Shown here: positions 46,451-57,950 of the stretch, in pieces
How the letters are laid out: each line of letters opens with the position of its first letter
Numbering within the stretch: the stretch's first letter is position 1
DNA from: Panulirus ornatus
Lineage: Eukaryota; Arthropoda; Malacostraca; Decapoda; Palinuridae
DNA: 64,000 nt
Direction: 5' to 3'
Assembly (NCBI RefSeq): GCF_036320965.1
Contig: NC_092250.1
Location: 18,578,117 to 18,642,116 of the forward strand
The notes under the pieces: model-generated
What the model was told of the DNA's origin: nothing
Seen by the model: the letters and a program-made list of their open reading frames with translations, nothing else
Databases searched by the model: none
Made by a program: the position numbers and the translations under genes

Positions 46451-47115
46451 TCACTGATGGTATTCTCCCTTTACCCTGAACATCAGTGATGTTTTTCTCT
46501 GCCTCGCTGGCACCCAGCATAATCATGCTGTCCCGGATTCGTGCAAACTGGCATGTTGTGTGGTTGGATCCGACCTGTTTTGGAAGGTTACTGATGGGAT
46601 AAATATACAAAAATTCTACAGTTTTTCTTAATTCGTCGGTGCAGTTGACTGGCTGAAAGATTCGCCTGATTGATGCATTTTTAGAACCGGTTTCAGAGCC
46701 CGTGCTTTGATAGCGAGGTTTCAGGGAGGGAGGGAGGGAAGGGTTTGCAGAATATTACATTATCTGGTCCTGCAGTTTAATTTTTCGTCTTGTTTGAAAG
46801 CGCGCGTTTGATCCGAGTTCGTAGCCATGTATTATTCCACGTGACGTCGCATCGTGTACTTGATGTGATGGAACCATGTATTAACCATTTTACTTTGCGG
46901 TTTTTTTTCACAGCCTCGTGAAGTTGAACGGTTTTTCTCGAGTCTCGTAGTAGTGCGACGAGGCAGTCGCTGATGAGTAGTTTCCAGTGGGTGGACGAGA
47001 CTCCCAGGTCTCTCTTATCAGCGCCCCCGTGTGGCCTCGACAAACAAAATACCATCCATCATGTGTCGAGGGTCAGCGAGACACAGCCCCGGCGAAACGC
47101 ATGAGAAGCGTTCAC
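46451..47115. other. No gene seen; unique DNA
   Basis: A pyrimidine tract ending TTTTCACAG at about 46912 is a fair 3' splice site. All three frames after it close within about 60 bases. Confidence 0.5.
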
Positions 47116-47174
47116 ACTCCACGGGGGCCTCCTCCTGCTGCTGCTGCTGCTGCAGGAGGAGGTGGTGCCCGAGG

Positions 47175-47284
<110 letters not shown>

Positions 47285-47667
47285 CAAATACGGCACCTCG
47301 ATCAAGAGAGGCCCCCAGTGTGTGTTACTGGCAAAGGTTTCAGAAACCATAATTTGTCCGCCAAGGAGGAAAGAAGAGTTAGCTGTGACGTGATCACGAC
47401 CTTCAGTTGTTTATCTTAAACGGGATTGACGACGTAGACGGTAAACCGTTCCTCGAAAGAGGCGAGGGTCGATCTGCCCGTGAACACGAGAAGAAACGAA
47501 GCAAGAAACGCGTCGGAAAATGACGTAGAGAAGTGAGTTGTGTAGCGTGCGAGTGACGGACGAATGGGATAAAAGTGGGCGTCTAGATTCTGAACGTGGG
47601 CACCTGAACACAAGTTCAGATTGTGGTGTGATAAGTCGAGAAAGTTCAAGAGATGGGTAGGTGGCGT

Positions 47668-47703
47668 GGCCCGGCCGCCCCGCCCCGCCCCGCCCCGCTC
47701 CAC
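47668..47703 (-). promoter_or_regulatory. Cluster of GC boxes
   Basis: CCGCCCCGCCCCGCCCCGCC at 47677-47696 contains overlapping CCCCGCCCC boxes (GGGGCGGGG on the minus strand), the Sp1/KLF consensus. It is also a G-quadruplex candidate on the minus strand. No transcript start is demonstrable. Confidence 0.35.
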
Positions 47704-47790
47704 CCACGAGTGGTGTAGGACTCCCCTGGCAGTACAATGGGTGCTTAGAGGTACAAGATTACTCGTACAGAGTATTTACAACAGATACAT

Positions 47791-47793
<3 letters not shown>

Positions 47794-47877
<84 letters not shown>
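47794..47877. repeat. (CT)n microsatellite
   Basis: About 42 CT units ending CTCAGG. Confidence 0.95.
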
Positions 47878-47879
<2 letters not shown>

Positions 47880-47965
47880 GGAAACACCTGAGAGCCGCCC
47901 ATGTGTCGCGCAAGATCCAACATTTCCCCGACGACGTCCAGTCCATCTCCGCCACACGGGGTTGA
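47880..47965 (+). other. Candidate terminal exon after the CT tract
   Basis: The CT tract plus CAG (47877-47879) forms a strong 3' splice site. The following frame runs GKHLRAAHVSRKIQHF, then DDVQSISATRG, and stops at TGA 47963-47965. It is short and unrecognised. Confidence 0.15.
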
Positions 47966-48099
47966 TTTTTCCCTTCCTCCTCCTCCTCCTCTTTCTCCTC
48001 CTCCCTCATCGTCCTGAACTCCCAACTGCAGCCAGTTGTACTGAGCCTCTCATTCCCTCCCTCCCTCCCTCCCTCCCTCACCAACCAACACTGCCTGGC

Positions 48100-48296
48100 G
48101 TCTCCCCGCATGTGGTCACGTGCCCTCCATCTACACCCCGGCCACGTCCGCCCATACTTTATCGGGCGTCCCGCAGGGCGGGGGGTCGGTGGCTGGTGGT
48201 CCCGTGTGTGTTCTTTCTTCCCCAACGTGTGTTGCCACTGCCGTGTGGAGGGGGAGGGCACCACGGGTCCTGCACGCTGCGGCTTGTGGAGGGCAG
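48100..48296 (+). other. Possible exon ending at GGGCAG|GTAAGAG
   Basis: A consensus 5' splice site lies at 48296/48297. The upstream frame, open from 48110, ends VCSFFPNVCCHCRVEGEG and TTGPARCGLWRAG. It is Cys-rich but matches no motif I can name. A weak 3' splice site CCCGCAG lies at about 48171-48177. Confidence 0.18.
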
Positions 48297-48575
48297 GTAA
48301 GAGTTTGTGGAGGGGGGGAATGTGATGCTTTGTGGAGGGGATGTGATGGTTTGTGGAGGGGAGATGTGATGGTTTGTGGAGGGGAGATGTGATGGTTTGT
48401 GGAGGGGGATATGGTGGTTTATAGAGGGGGATATGGTGGTTTGTGGAGGGGATGTGGTTGTTTGTGGAGGGGATGTGGTTCTTTGTGGAGGGGATGTGGT
48501 AGTTTATAGAGGGGGATATGGTGGTTTGTGGAGGGGATGTGGTTCTTTGTGGAGGGGATGTGGTGGTTTGTGGAG
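48297..48575. repeat. G/T-rich ~20-26-bp repeat
   Basis: GGTTTGTGGAGGGGATGTGG-like units recur about eleven times with variable length (GGGGGATATGG, TTTATAGAGG). Confidence 0.85.
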
Positions 48576-49013
48576 CTTCTGGAGAGGGTATGTTGTCAAG
48601 GCTCCCAGTGTGTGTGTGGTGTTGGTGAGGGCTGTCGTGGTAGGTTGGTGGAGGGCTACTGAGGTGGTGGCATGTTTTTTTGTGTTGTTTCGGTCATGTT
48701 TATTTGAGAATAGTTTTTACCGTTTGATTATTATTGTGGGGGGGGGGGGGTTGTTTGTGGGTATTTGATTAGCGTTGCGTGTGGAACTCACTTTGTTTTT
48801 GTTTGTTGTGAGTTTTGTTGGATATGATTGTGACTGATTATCGGTAAGTCGTGTAGGTTGTAATGTTTTGTGTCGTCGATGTCATGTCGTGTCGTGTTAT
48901 TCATTTTGTTGCTGTGTTGTTTCAGGGGTTGTTCACGCTAAATGTTATACATGCTGGAGGTAGAGATGTTCATCATATGCTCCGTGTTCTCTGGTCACGA
49001 TTGAATAGAACAT

Positions 49014-49015
<2 letters not shown>

Positions 49016-49058
<43 letters not shown>
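49016..49058. repeat. (GT)n microsatellite
   Basis: About 21 GT units. Confidence 0.95.
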
Positions 49059-49060
<2 letters not shown>

Positions 49061-49415
49061 TTTGCTTTACAACTTACTCAGAACTCTTCATTTTAAGCTT
49101 AGATAACGTTCCTTTTATGTATTATTGAAACTAAAAGAAAAGAAATATATGTTAATGCAGTGAGGGAAGGCGACCAGACCAGACCCTTGTGTCAGTAATT
49201 TAATGGCTCTTGTATCAGTAAGATTTGTGTCGTTTGTCCCTGTTTACAAACCCGTGTGTGTGTGTGCCTGTGTACAGCGGTTATCTGCAGCTGGTGTTGG
49301 CAGGGCCCGTCACTCTGTGTTGTCAGTGGTGGAAAGTTGGAAAGCTGCCGCGGTGGACACTGGTTGATGAGCTACAGGTACAGAAGAGGACAGAGCTGTC
49401 GGCAGGTGTCTGAGG

Positions 49416-49510
49416 AGGGAGAGGTGTGGTGAGGGGAGTGGTGCGGTGAGGGGAGAGGTGTGGTGAGGGGAGAGGTGTGGAGAGTGTGGTGAGGGGAGGG
49501 GTGTCGCAGG
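49416..49510. repeat. ~19-bp G-rich repeat, about 5 copies
   Basis: GGTGTGGTGAGGGGAGAGG recurs with small changes. Confidence 0.85.
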
Positions 49511-49906
49511 GTGTGGTAAGGTGGTAGGGACGGAGCCATTATCCCTGCTTGCCAGCAGTGAGTGTGGGAAACTGTAGCGTGACCTGGTGTGGAGGGAGGT
49601 TGTTAATCCATCACAACCATCGTAACTTTTACTACCCCGGGCTGCCTGTGTTGTGGCTGGTGCAGGACAGTGCCAAACCACCCGACACCCGTGAGGACAT
49701 TAGGTTTAGGTAGGCGAGCATGAAGCAAGGTACAGAGGATAGGCTGAGGAACCTCATGTATTCAGTGCCAAGACGACACATTACAGCATAGGTGTGTCCC
49801 CATGTGTATGGTTAGTTGGGTAATACATGAATCAGGCTACTGAGGATAGCTGAGGCGTGAGTCATCATGGTCAGCAATGCTAAACCACAGCCGCTCGGAA
49901 GAAGCC

Positions 49907-49946
<40 letters not shown>

Positions 49947-51237
49947 GAATATGACGGATAAGTTAGAATCGGGAATGACCAAGAGCATTTTGTAAATCCA
50001 GGTTGAGAACACGAGCCTCCAGTCCGTCTGTCTGATGCAAATGAGGACTGTGATGGAGAAACTGACGAGCCTTTTGTCAGGCCAGATGTAAACATCCCTG
50101 AAATTGTGACTGGATGCAGAGCATCGGTCATGGTAGCAGGATGACTGCGGCACGCAACAGCTTGGTTAATCCACTATTTACCATGAGAGTCTGGTGGCAG
50201 ACCGGGATGTGAAAGGAGGCGACAGCCACTGGAAACCCACAGACACCCGGCTGTGGGGTTGGAGAAGAGCCTGTAAAGTCATCCTCCTTCACCTGTTTCG
50301 TTCCTGTGTGGGACGTGTATGACCGCTGCTTAATGACCAGTCAGGCTACTGGTTCTCACGGTGATGTAGACCACACTGTCTCTACAGTTGTCTCTTTATT
50401 AACGAAATAAAGATAACCAAAGCCAAAAGGCTGATCCCAAATCTTGAACAGAGGGTCCCAGTACACCCTCCTTAGCGCCGCTGATTGGATGAATAAGACC
50501 ACTGACCCCTGGCGGCAATCAGTTCCACAAGGGTTGTTATTTTGTTTGTTTTTTTTTTTGCTTATTCAGTTTTCTGGACCTCGTTTGTCGTCACTGATTC
50601 ATGACTACATTTATATACATATGTCTAATTGCCTGGCGTGACCAGACTCCGACGCCGTGTGGTCACACTTTCATTTATATGTCACATTTGGCGAGGCTGC
50701 TGCCTCACCACTGGACGTAGGAGATTTCTCCTGGCTGCAAGGTGGGTGTCCATCCTGACCCTGGTGTGGTGATCGTAACCGAAGCTGTGAGGCTGCAGGA
50801 GCCCCATGAGAAGGGGGGAGGGGCGCCGCCCCCCCACCTAAGGTTGTATAGTAACAATGGTCATATATATACAACACAAGACCTCACTGTGTGTTTCACT
50901 CAGAGTACCCTGTGAAGACCATTGTGAGGTGTTCATTCAAGACGTCCTCAGTCTCATAATTGGTTGATTAATACAAATAGTTTCTCCCTCCCTCCCTAGA
51001 CACTCTCCCTCCCTCCCTCAGCCCTTGTCGTGTTGACGTAGGAAGCTTGGGGGGTCAGAGGGGCGAGCGTTCAGGTCCCGAGATAGACCCTGGAACAGAA
51101 CCTCTTGTGTCCCTAAATATATATATCCCCTCCCTTCCCTCCGGACAAACGGCTCAGTGCGTCCTGCTTGACGGGTTGATTGTGTGCTCCCGAGTTATGA
51201 AGAGGAAGTGGCACGACCAAGACGACGACCGGCGCTC
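49511..51237. other. No gene seen; unique DNA
   Basis: Includes (GT)n at 49910-49943 and a CCCTCCCTCC patch at 50985-51020. No frame above chance. Confidence 0.5.
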
Positions 51238-51284
51238 TGTGTGTGTGTGTGTGTGTGTGTGTGAGTGTGTGTGTGTGTGTGTGA
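51238..51284. repeat. (GT)n microsatellite
   Basis: About 23 GT units with one GAGT interruption. Confidence 0.95.
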
Positions 51285-51673
51285 GACAGGCAGGGTAGAG
51301 ATGATGTATCCTTTCCCCTCAGTGTTAACCAGGTCAGGAAGGAAAGAAGCGCCCTCCCTCCCACCTCCTTCCCTCCCTCTTGTGCAGCACCAGATACATC
51401 AGCTAGTCTATAGAGGTATCGTACTGCCTCGCCACGCGGGTGACGGAGGTCTGATGTAATATTCTCCCTCGTGTGACCAGCCCGGGGGTGAGAGTGGGGT
51501 GGGAGGGGTGGTTTGGGGAGGGGGTGAGTCAGTCAGGCTCTGGTGGGGAGGCCAGTGTGAAACGCCAAACACCTCCCCCTCCTCCACCCCCGTCATTGCT
51601 GACACCACTTGACCTCCGGCCACACTTCTCAGTCTCGCCTCTGTCCTACCGCCTCCGCTTCTGGTTACCCTTC

Positions 51674-51678
<5 letters not shown>

Positions 51679-51746
<68 letters not shown>
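51679..51746. repeat. (CT)n microsatellite
   Basis: About 34 CT units ending CTCGGTATG. Confidence 0.95.
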
Positions 51747-51749
<3 letters not shown>

Positions 51750-52252
51750 ATGAAGGGTGGCAGGCAACCACTAACCAGGGGAGGCTAGTACTACTAGTAG
51801 TGACGGCGGAACAGTGGCTGTCAAGTTCCCTATCCCTGACCCCTAGGTTGCTGTCTGTCCTGCCTCAGTCTCACACATACAATAGATTGATGGCGTTCGG
51901 TCCACGAACACGTATCTCACACGACTCGTCTCTCTTAACTCTATATTCACCGGCTGAATCTCGTTGTAGGTCATTCGTACGCGCTTTCTCAATATAGAAA
52001 TAGTGTTTGGAGGCCACATAATGAGTGGTATGATAATAAGAACGTTCACAAGAAGAGAGACACAAAGTTCGCGTTGAAGAAATTCAACGTACGAATATCG
52101 AAAAGCAGAACACAATAATAGAGTGATGTAAGGTCGGTCCAAGAGATGGAGTTAGACGGCTTACAGACACTTCAAGGAATATTGATGGTGTGGAGCATAT
52201 GGGTGGACCATTACGAGGGGCTGGAAGGAGTTGAAACTCATACAGTCGAGGA

Positions 52253-52292
<40 letters not shown>

Positions 52293-52577
52293 TAATATAT
52301 GCCTCATGGAAGGCATTAAAGATGTTCACGTTTTAAATCTGAGATCGTCCAGTGAGGAAGGTTCGGAGTGATCATATCGCGAGTAATTCCCGGGAAGCAG
52401 ATTAAAAAGATATCAAGTTGGAAATTATACGAATGTCCCTCAAGGAAAAGCTTAAGGAAGATTATATGGTGGGGGTTGCAGGGGAAATGTGATCCACGCG
52501 CAGGCTCCGACCATAGTAACATTTAAAAGATCAGACTCGTGGCTGAAGTCAGTCCCAGATGAACCTGGAGTTGATGG
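51747..52577. other. No gene seen; unique DNA
   Basis: Contains a short (GA)n at 52262-52289. No supported gene. Confidence 0.5.
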
Positions 52578-52686
<109 letters not shown>

Positions 52687-52866
52687 TAGGCATGAATGCT
52701 GAGCCCTTGATCCGACACCTTGAGGCCTCAGTACAAGGTGACGTATTTATTTATGATGCGAATTTGTTGTGAGTTTATTTGAATTAGATCTCTTGGTGGA
52801 ATACTCCCCGCTGCTTGTTTGTTTAGATCAGAGGTGAAGAATATGTGTTCTGTGTATATGCTGGAG

Positions 52867-52871
<5 letters not shown>

Positions 52872-52924
<53 letters not shown>
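52872..52924. repeat. (CA)n microsatellite
   Basis: About 26 CA units. Confidence 0.95.
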
Positions 52925-52926
<2 letters not shown>

Positions 52927-53000
52927 ACTCGTTTGCGTTTATTGAACGCATTCACACATGCTTACTCTGACCCTCACACACGCTGCACAATACATTCACG

Positions 53001-53005
<5 letters not shown>

Positions 53006-53044
<39 letters not shown>
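53006..53044. repeat. (CT)n microsatellite
   Basis: About 19 CT units; serves as the pyrimidine tract of the candidate exon that follows. Confidence 0.95.
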
Positions 53045-53047
<3 letters not shown>

Positions 53048-53055
53048 CATTTCAG

Positions 53056-53183
53056 GGCGACCCTGGCGGCCGCCACCTCCTCCTCCCGCGGCGTGTGTTG
53101 GCCGGGGTTGTGAGCAGGCGACTGCGCTTGCCCCGGATTATCGTTCCTCCGTCATTAGCGGCGAGGTGTATGGCCCACTCCGG
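53056..53183 (+). other. Candidate 128-nt internal exon
   Basis: CT tract then CATACATTTCAG (ending 53055) gives a strong 3' splice site. CTCCGG|GTGAGT (53183/53184) gives a consensus 5' splice site. The 128 nt are GC- and CpG-rich against A/T-richer flanks. Two frames are open throughout (GDPGGRHLLLPRR... or RPWRPPPPPAACVG...DYRSSVISGEVYGPLR). Neither is recognised. It could equally be an untranslated exon. Confidence 0.35.
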
Positions 53184-55805
53184 GTGAGTTATATGGCCCG
53201 TGTCGTGTAGTTAGCCTTGAGCGTCGGCGCTGCGTGCTATGGCTCTATGGCCTTACATCATCGTAAGCAAAGCTGTGCAGCATTCTTGCACGCAGGTATC
53301 CATGTTGCACCTTGTGTGTGAGGCCATGTCTCTCTCCAGCACCGTAGCATTCATCGTTCCAACATTTTACGTCGTTTGAACGTTCTTTCTGTTGGCCTGT
53401 TGTCTTTCGATACTCAAATCTTGTCTTGATTTCAACATTTTTAACCTACAAAGTGACCCTTGTACCAAGCCATGGTGTATGACACTTGGGCATCTCTTTT
53501 TAACACTGAACTCTGGGGGCAGGATCTTATACCAACAAGCCACAGGGCGTTCTACACTTGTACTGCGAACTGCCGGAGGCGGCGAAGGTTCCTGGAAGCT
53601 TGTCCTGTGTCGCAAGGAGGTCAGGGTCGGACGAGGAGGGCACCGCTGGCCTGATCACAAGGCCTTGTTGTCCCGGGTGATCGCGGCTGCAGGGGGGGAG
53701 GGACGGGTTTTTAGCCGGCGGCCGGCGGGGACGACGAACTCCATGGGTGAAGGCGGAACGGGAAGGTGCTGAGTGAGGGCTAGGGCGGCGGGCGATGTAA
53801 GGCAAGGCTGTTGAAATACGAGGTGGTCCAAGACGGCAACGCTTCGGTGGTCAGCGCTGCTGATGGGTTGGGGGAGACCTTCGCCAGGTATCCTGCAGCA
53901 GGTACCGTACGGAGAAGGAGAGACTGACCATCTGTGGGCAGGTGGGTGGCAGAGAGGCCATGTTTCCTTATACAGGAAAGGAAAGAGATGGTGAGCGATT
54001 ATTGCAGCGGAGAGCGACATATACTTTGTGCTGTCCTGCCCATCGATTTGGGGCGGTGGCTCGGCAGAGGACACACGGTGAACAAGAGATCCAGGCACTA
54101 AGGCCAGGATGAGAAAGATTAAATGTTTACATTATTGTTGTTCACTTCCTTTTGTTCACATCTCCCATTTCCAGACTGTGAGGGTGAAGCATTTGTTACA
54201 GGGAGGGTTGGGGCAGCATCTATATCTATATATATTTACGGGCGGAGTTGTATGCATGAGGCAACTCGCAGGGAGTGGAATAATGGTCTAGTGTTGACAC
54301 GGAAACAAAAGTCTGGCAAAAGAAGGGAAGAAAATTGAAGAAGACTTGAAAAAGGATAAAGAGGGGAAGAGGTTAGGAGATGGGAGAAGGACAGTGGTGT
54401 GTTCCACAGCGCTAAATGTACACTAGGGAGTGACGTGGATCTCAGTGGCCCTCACACAACTTCCCGTCTGGGAACTAAGAGTGACGAGGTTGGTAACTCC
54501 ACCTTGGTGGGGGGCTGGCTGAGGTGGGTGGGGGGGCGCCGTCTGAAGTACACAATGACTGAGGGGATGGCGCAGGTGGCTGGGGAGGAGGGGCCTGTAA
54601 AGGTATACCTTGATTGAGGAGAGGGTGGAGCGCCCTCCTGTGCTCCAGGATCGCGCAGATCTCGATGGCCGGACACAGGACGTGGTGTGTCCTGTGAATG
54701 GCGTGGTCTGAACGTGTGCCGTTCTGTGCTGGGATAGGAGGAAGGACAGAGTAGCAGGAGGACTGTGGGTTAACGCTGCCGCACCTTAGAGGATAGGAGA
54801 TAGGATAGAGCCAAACCACTGTGATGCGAAATAGAGGATAGGGTCACACCAGCCCCACCAGATGGATAGAGGATGGGACAGTGATAATCCACATCAGGGT
54901 TCAAGTCTGTTGTAAGCTAGGGACAGACTACCACGACCAAGGTTCACTGCTAAGACCCTTGAACTCCCTGGTGGACGGACGCTAATGCACCTGGTGATGT
55001 GCGGGTGTGGTGGAGGGGGACCGCCAACCCTTTTGAGAAGCCTTTTTAAAACATTTCTTTCCATCACAGTGTTGATGAAAGGTCTGTTATTCCAGGGTGT
55101 GGGTAGGTCGCCTCCTGGCTCCCCCCTTCAGTAGCCGACACCTACCTACTCACACCAGGTCCTGCCATGAAGAAGCGTTGGTGCCGTCGCCCTAGACTAC
55201 CTTCCTGCCAGCCCTCCCTCCCTCCTCCCGCTCTCCGGATTTGCTACGGCCTCTTGTCTTACGCATTTACCATATTTCTCGTGTTACGCTTTTCACTTGT
55301 TCTCTGCGGTACGCATTTCTGACTACCTTTAGTTCCTGGAATGTATCGATTTCTAAGGCTCTCCATTTTTTTTGTTTCCAGATTTTTTTGGACTGATCTA
55401 ATTCTTTTTTATTTACGTTCGTCTCGGTCGTGTGAGGCTCAGCGTTGGGTCCTGCGACGTCGTGGTCACGGGCAGAAGCAAACAACACGTGACTCTAAAA
55501 ATAGCGTCCTGGTGTTGGCCCCAGAGTTTGTTATCAGCAACGTGTGATGATTTAATTGAGGGTGGAACCTCGGGTTGAGGGCGACCTTGTCTGGCAGCCT
55601 TGTCGACGCCCTTCCCACCAGACCCCCTCAGCCTCGTCCGCTATGATTGAAGTCTTGCATTTCTTGCCTTGGGAAGCCAGTCTAGATTATCCCCTCTTGA
55701 ATGACTACGAAGGTTGCCACTTCACCATGATTTAACGTGTGTGCGTCTGGCTTGACCATCGGGGGGGCCGGTGGTGGATGTTGGCTTAATGTACGTCGGT
55801 GATTA

Positions 55806-55806
<1 letters not shown>
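53184..55806. other. No gene seen; unique DNA
   Basis: 2.6 kb of mixed unique sequence. The 126- and 147-codon open stretches (53392-54098) overlap on opposite strands and have no recognised domains. GGATAGG-type phrases recur loosely at 54730-54880. Confidence 0.5.

Positions 55807-55848
<42 letters not shown>
55807..55848. repeat. (GT)n microsatellite
   Basis: About 21 GT units. Confidence 0.95.
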
Positions 55849-55850
<2 letters not shown>

Positions 55851-56859
55851 GCTGGGTGTCGAACACTGGCATCGTGGGGTGGCACTCACCAACTGACCGG
55901 GTCCTGATGGTCGAGTTTCTTTTCATCGATCGTGAGGCAAGTCGTCAATTGTAGTGGCCTGGGGGGGGAGGGGGGGTGGGTCACCCTCCAAGGGTGTTAA
56001 GAGGTCTCGCCCTTCGAGTGCGCCTCTTAATGACCACCCCGTGGAGCGGTCTAATGAATTCCTCCGAGGATCGAGTTCGAGAGAGTATGACAGTTGGGGT
56101 GTCTTTACTTGAGGTTCCGCTCCTCGTTGCCCCCGCACCAAGGGGAGGTGAGGGGAGCGTCTTGGGTTTATTGTTGATATATCTTGGGTGTCTGAACCAA
56201 CAGAGTGGGGGGAACTTAATCCATCTGTGACGGACTTTCATTAGCGGTCTCCTATTGACCTTCCTAATTACCCTCAGACAGTTCGTCGTCACAGAGCACA
56301 CACTGTGCTCCCTCAAGAGGGACGGGCGTTCCCTCCAGTTCACCTCAGTTGATATTCGTCTGAAAACCCTTCCGTAAAGTCTCCTCAGTACCCCTCCACA
56401 TCTCCACCGTCTCCCTCAGTAAACCCCACCCCGACGATTTCCTTCTCAGAATTGGAATTTAACAACCCTTCCTGGGAGCCTTGCCAGCCAGCAAGCTGTT
56501 GCTCAAGTCATTCTCTCATGGAACTCCCCCAAAACACACACACATCCATTAGGTGGGGCCAGATTTATTCGTCTTTCTCGGCGTCTTAGAAATTATTACT
56601 TGCATAGAGCGTAAGGCGTCCGTCCAGAATCGTAGCTGCCAACATTAGATGGGAGAGAGATAGTGTCTGGGTTGAGAGATGTGCTGAGAGAGAACATTAA
56701 CAACGCGGCCTGACCCTTCTCACACACCATTGCTGCTGGGAAGAACTCTCTCTCTCTCAGGCTTCTTCTTCATTCACAGAGCACACAAGGCTTGGGATGC
56801 AATCATAGAACACTTAGAACGTACTGGAAGAACACTGTTCCTCACTCTACACTTGAACA

Positions 56860-56861
<2 letters not shown>
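55849..56861. other. No gene seen; unique DNA
   Basis: A short CT tract ending CTCTCAGG lies at 56746-56761. No supported gene. Confidence 0.5.
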
Positions 56862-56913
<52 letters not shown>

Positions 56914-56926
56914 ATAAAGATATATA

Positions 56927-56990
<64 letters not shown>
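56862..56990. repeat. (CA)n and (TG)n in inverted array
   Basis: About 25 CA units (56862-56911), a 20-base spacer (GTATAAAGATATATATTTG), then about 29 TG units (56932-56990). The two tracts are complementary and could fold as a long hairpin. Confidence 0.92.
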
Positions 56991-56992
<2 letters not shown>

Positions 56993-57159
56993 TATAAAGC
57001 TTACTTGTTTAGTAAGCCTGCTGTGGTTGCGTAAGGCAGCAGATCGAGGTCTCAGAGAGTCATATAGAACAAAGGAGCAGCAGTTCAGCGTGGTCACAGA
57101 ACGGAGTGTGGAGTTAAGGAATGTGAGCCTCGAGGAATAACTCAAGGCACAGTTAACTT

Positions 57160-57295
57160 AACACTTAAGGGTCAGGTTAGATGGCGTGTCTCCTACTGGA
57201 AGGGTAGCACAGTCGTGCCGAAGTGTCGTACGGTCGTGCTCAAGGGGTCATGTCCTTGTGCTCAAGTGTCGTATTGTCGTGCTTAAGAAGGTAAA
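57160..57295. mobile_element. Palindromic family, right-hand units only
   Basis: A core remnant (TTAAGGGTCAGGTTAGATGG) precedes diverged reversed units (AGTGTCGTACGGTCGTGCTC, AAGGGGTCATGTCCTTGTGC, TCAAGTGTCGTATTGTCGTG). Confidence 0.45.
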
Positions 57296-57541
57296 GTAAT
57301 TCTCAGAAGTTTAAGACGTTTTTTCTGTGTCATCTACATGTGGCCACTCTATGCCTCGTTTTCGAAGCCAACATTTTTTAAAGCTAGCTCTAATTCAACG
57401 CTTTACAGAGTTCAGCTCTTCCCGCGTCTTCCAGCGAAAGTCGCCGAACCTTCCCGGAAACGGAGCGGCCAAGTTATTCCAGAGGAACTCCCGTCATCCA
57501 CCCGGTAGCTCCATGTCTTTCCAGGACTGAAAACTTCCAGG

Positions 57542-57606
57542 GCAACCCCCCCCCCCCCCCCACACACACACACACACACACACCTGACCTTTTTTTTTTT
57601 TTTTTT
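57542..57606. repeat. C tract, (CA)n, T tract
   Basis: A C homopolymer of about 19, about 11 CA units, then a T homopolymer of about 19. Confidence 0.9.
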
Positions 57607-57681
57607 AACGAGAATCAATACCTTTATACCAGGACTTGACGAGATTTTTGATGCAAGCAGGACTGGGAACGTGGCTCTCTC

Positions 57682-57683
<2 letters not shown>

Positions 57684-57752
<69 letters not shown>
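57684..57752. repeat. (GA)n microsatellite
   Basis: About 34 GA units, ending at GGTCAGCC. Confidence 0.95.
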
Positions 57753-57754
<2 letters not shown>

Positions 57755-57950
57755 CAGCCTTGGAGGGAGCGCAGCACAGCTGGGCACACCAGCGCCTCTG
57801 TACCATCATGATCACGTGACACTTCCCTCCCTCCCTCCCTCCTCCCCCTCCACCACTCTGCTTGTTGCTCCAGGTCGGAGTCTAGGACGTGCTGCTGTAC
57901 ACACACTCCATAACTACGGGGGAAAAAAAACAAGTTAGGGTATAATTGGC

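Noticed and set aside
47130..47163. CTG/CAG trinucleotide expansion encoding polyglutamine
   Set aside because: Only about six CTG units, flanked by GGA units and stops; no supported reading frame.
53392..54098. Overlapping 126- and 147-codon frames as a gene pair
   Set aside because: They overlap on opposite strands, lack recognised domains and splice context, and fall within chance length for GC-rich sequence.
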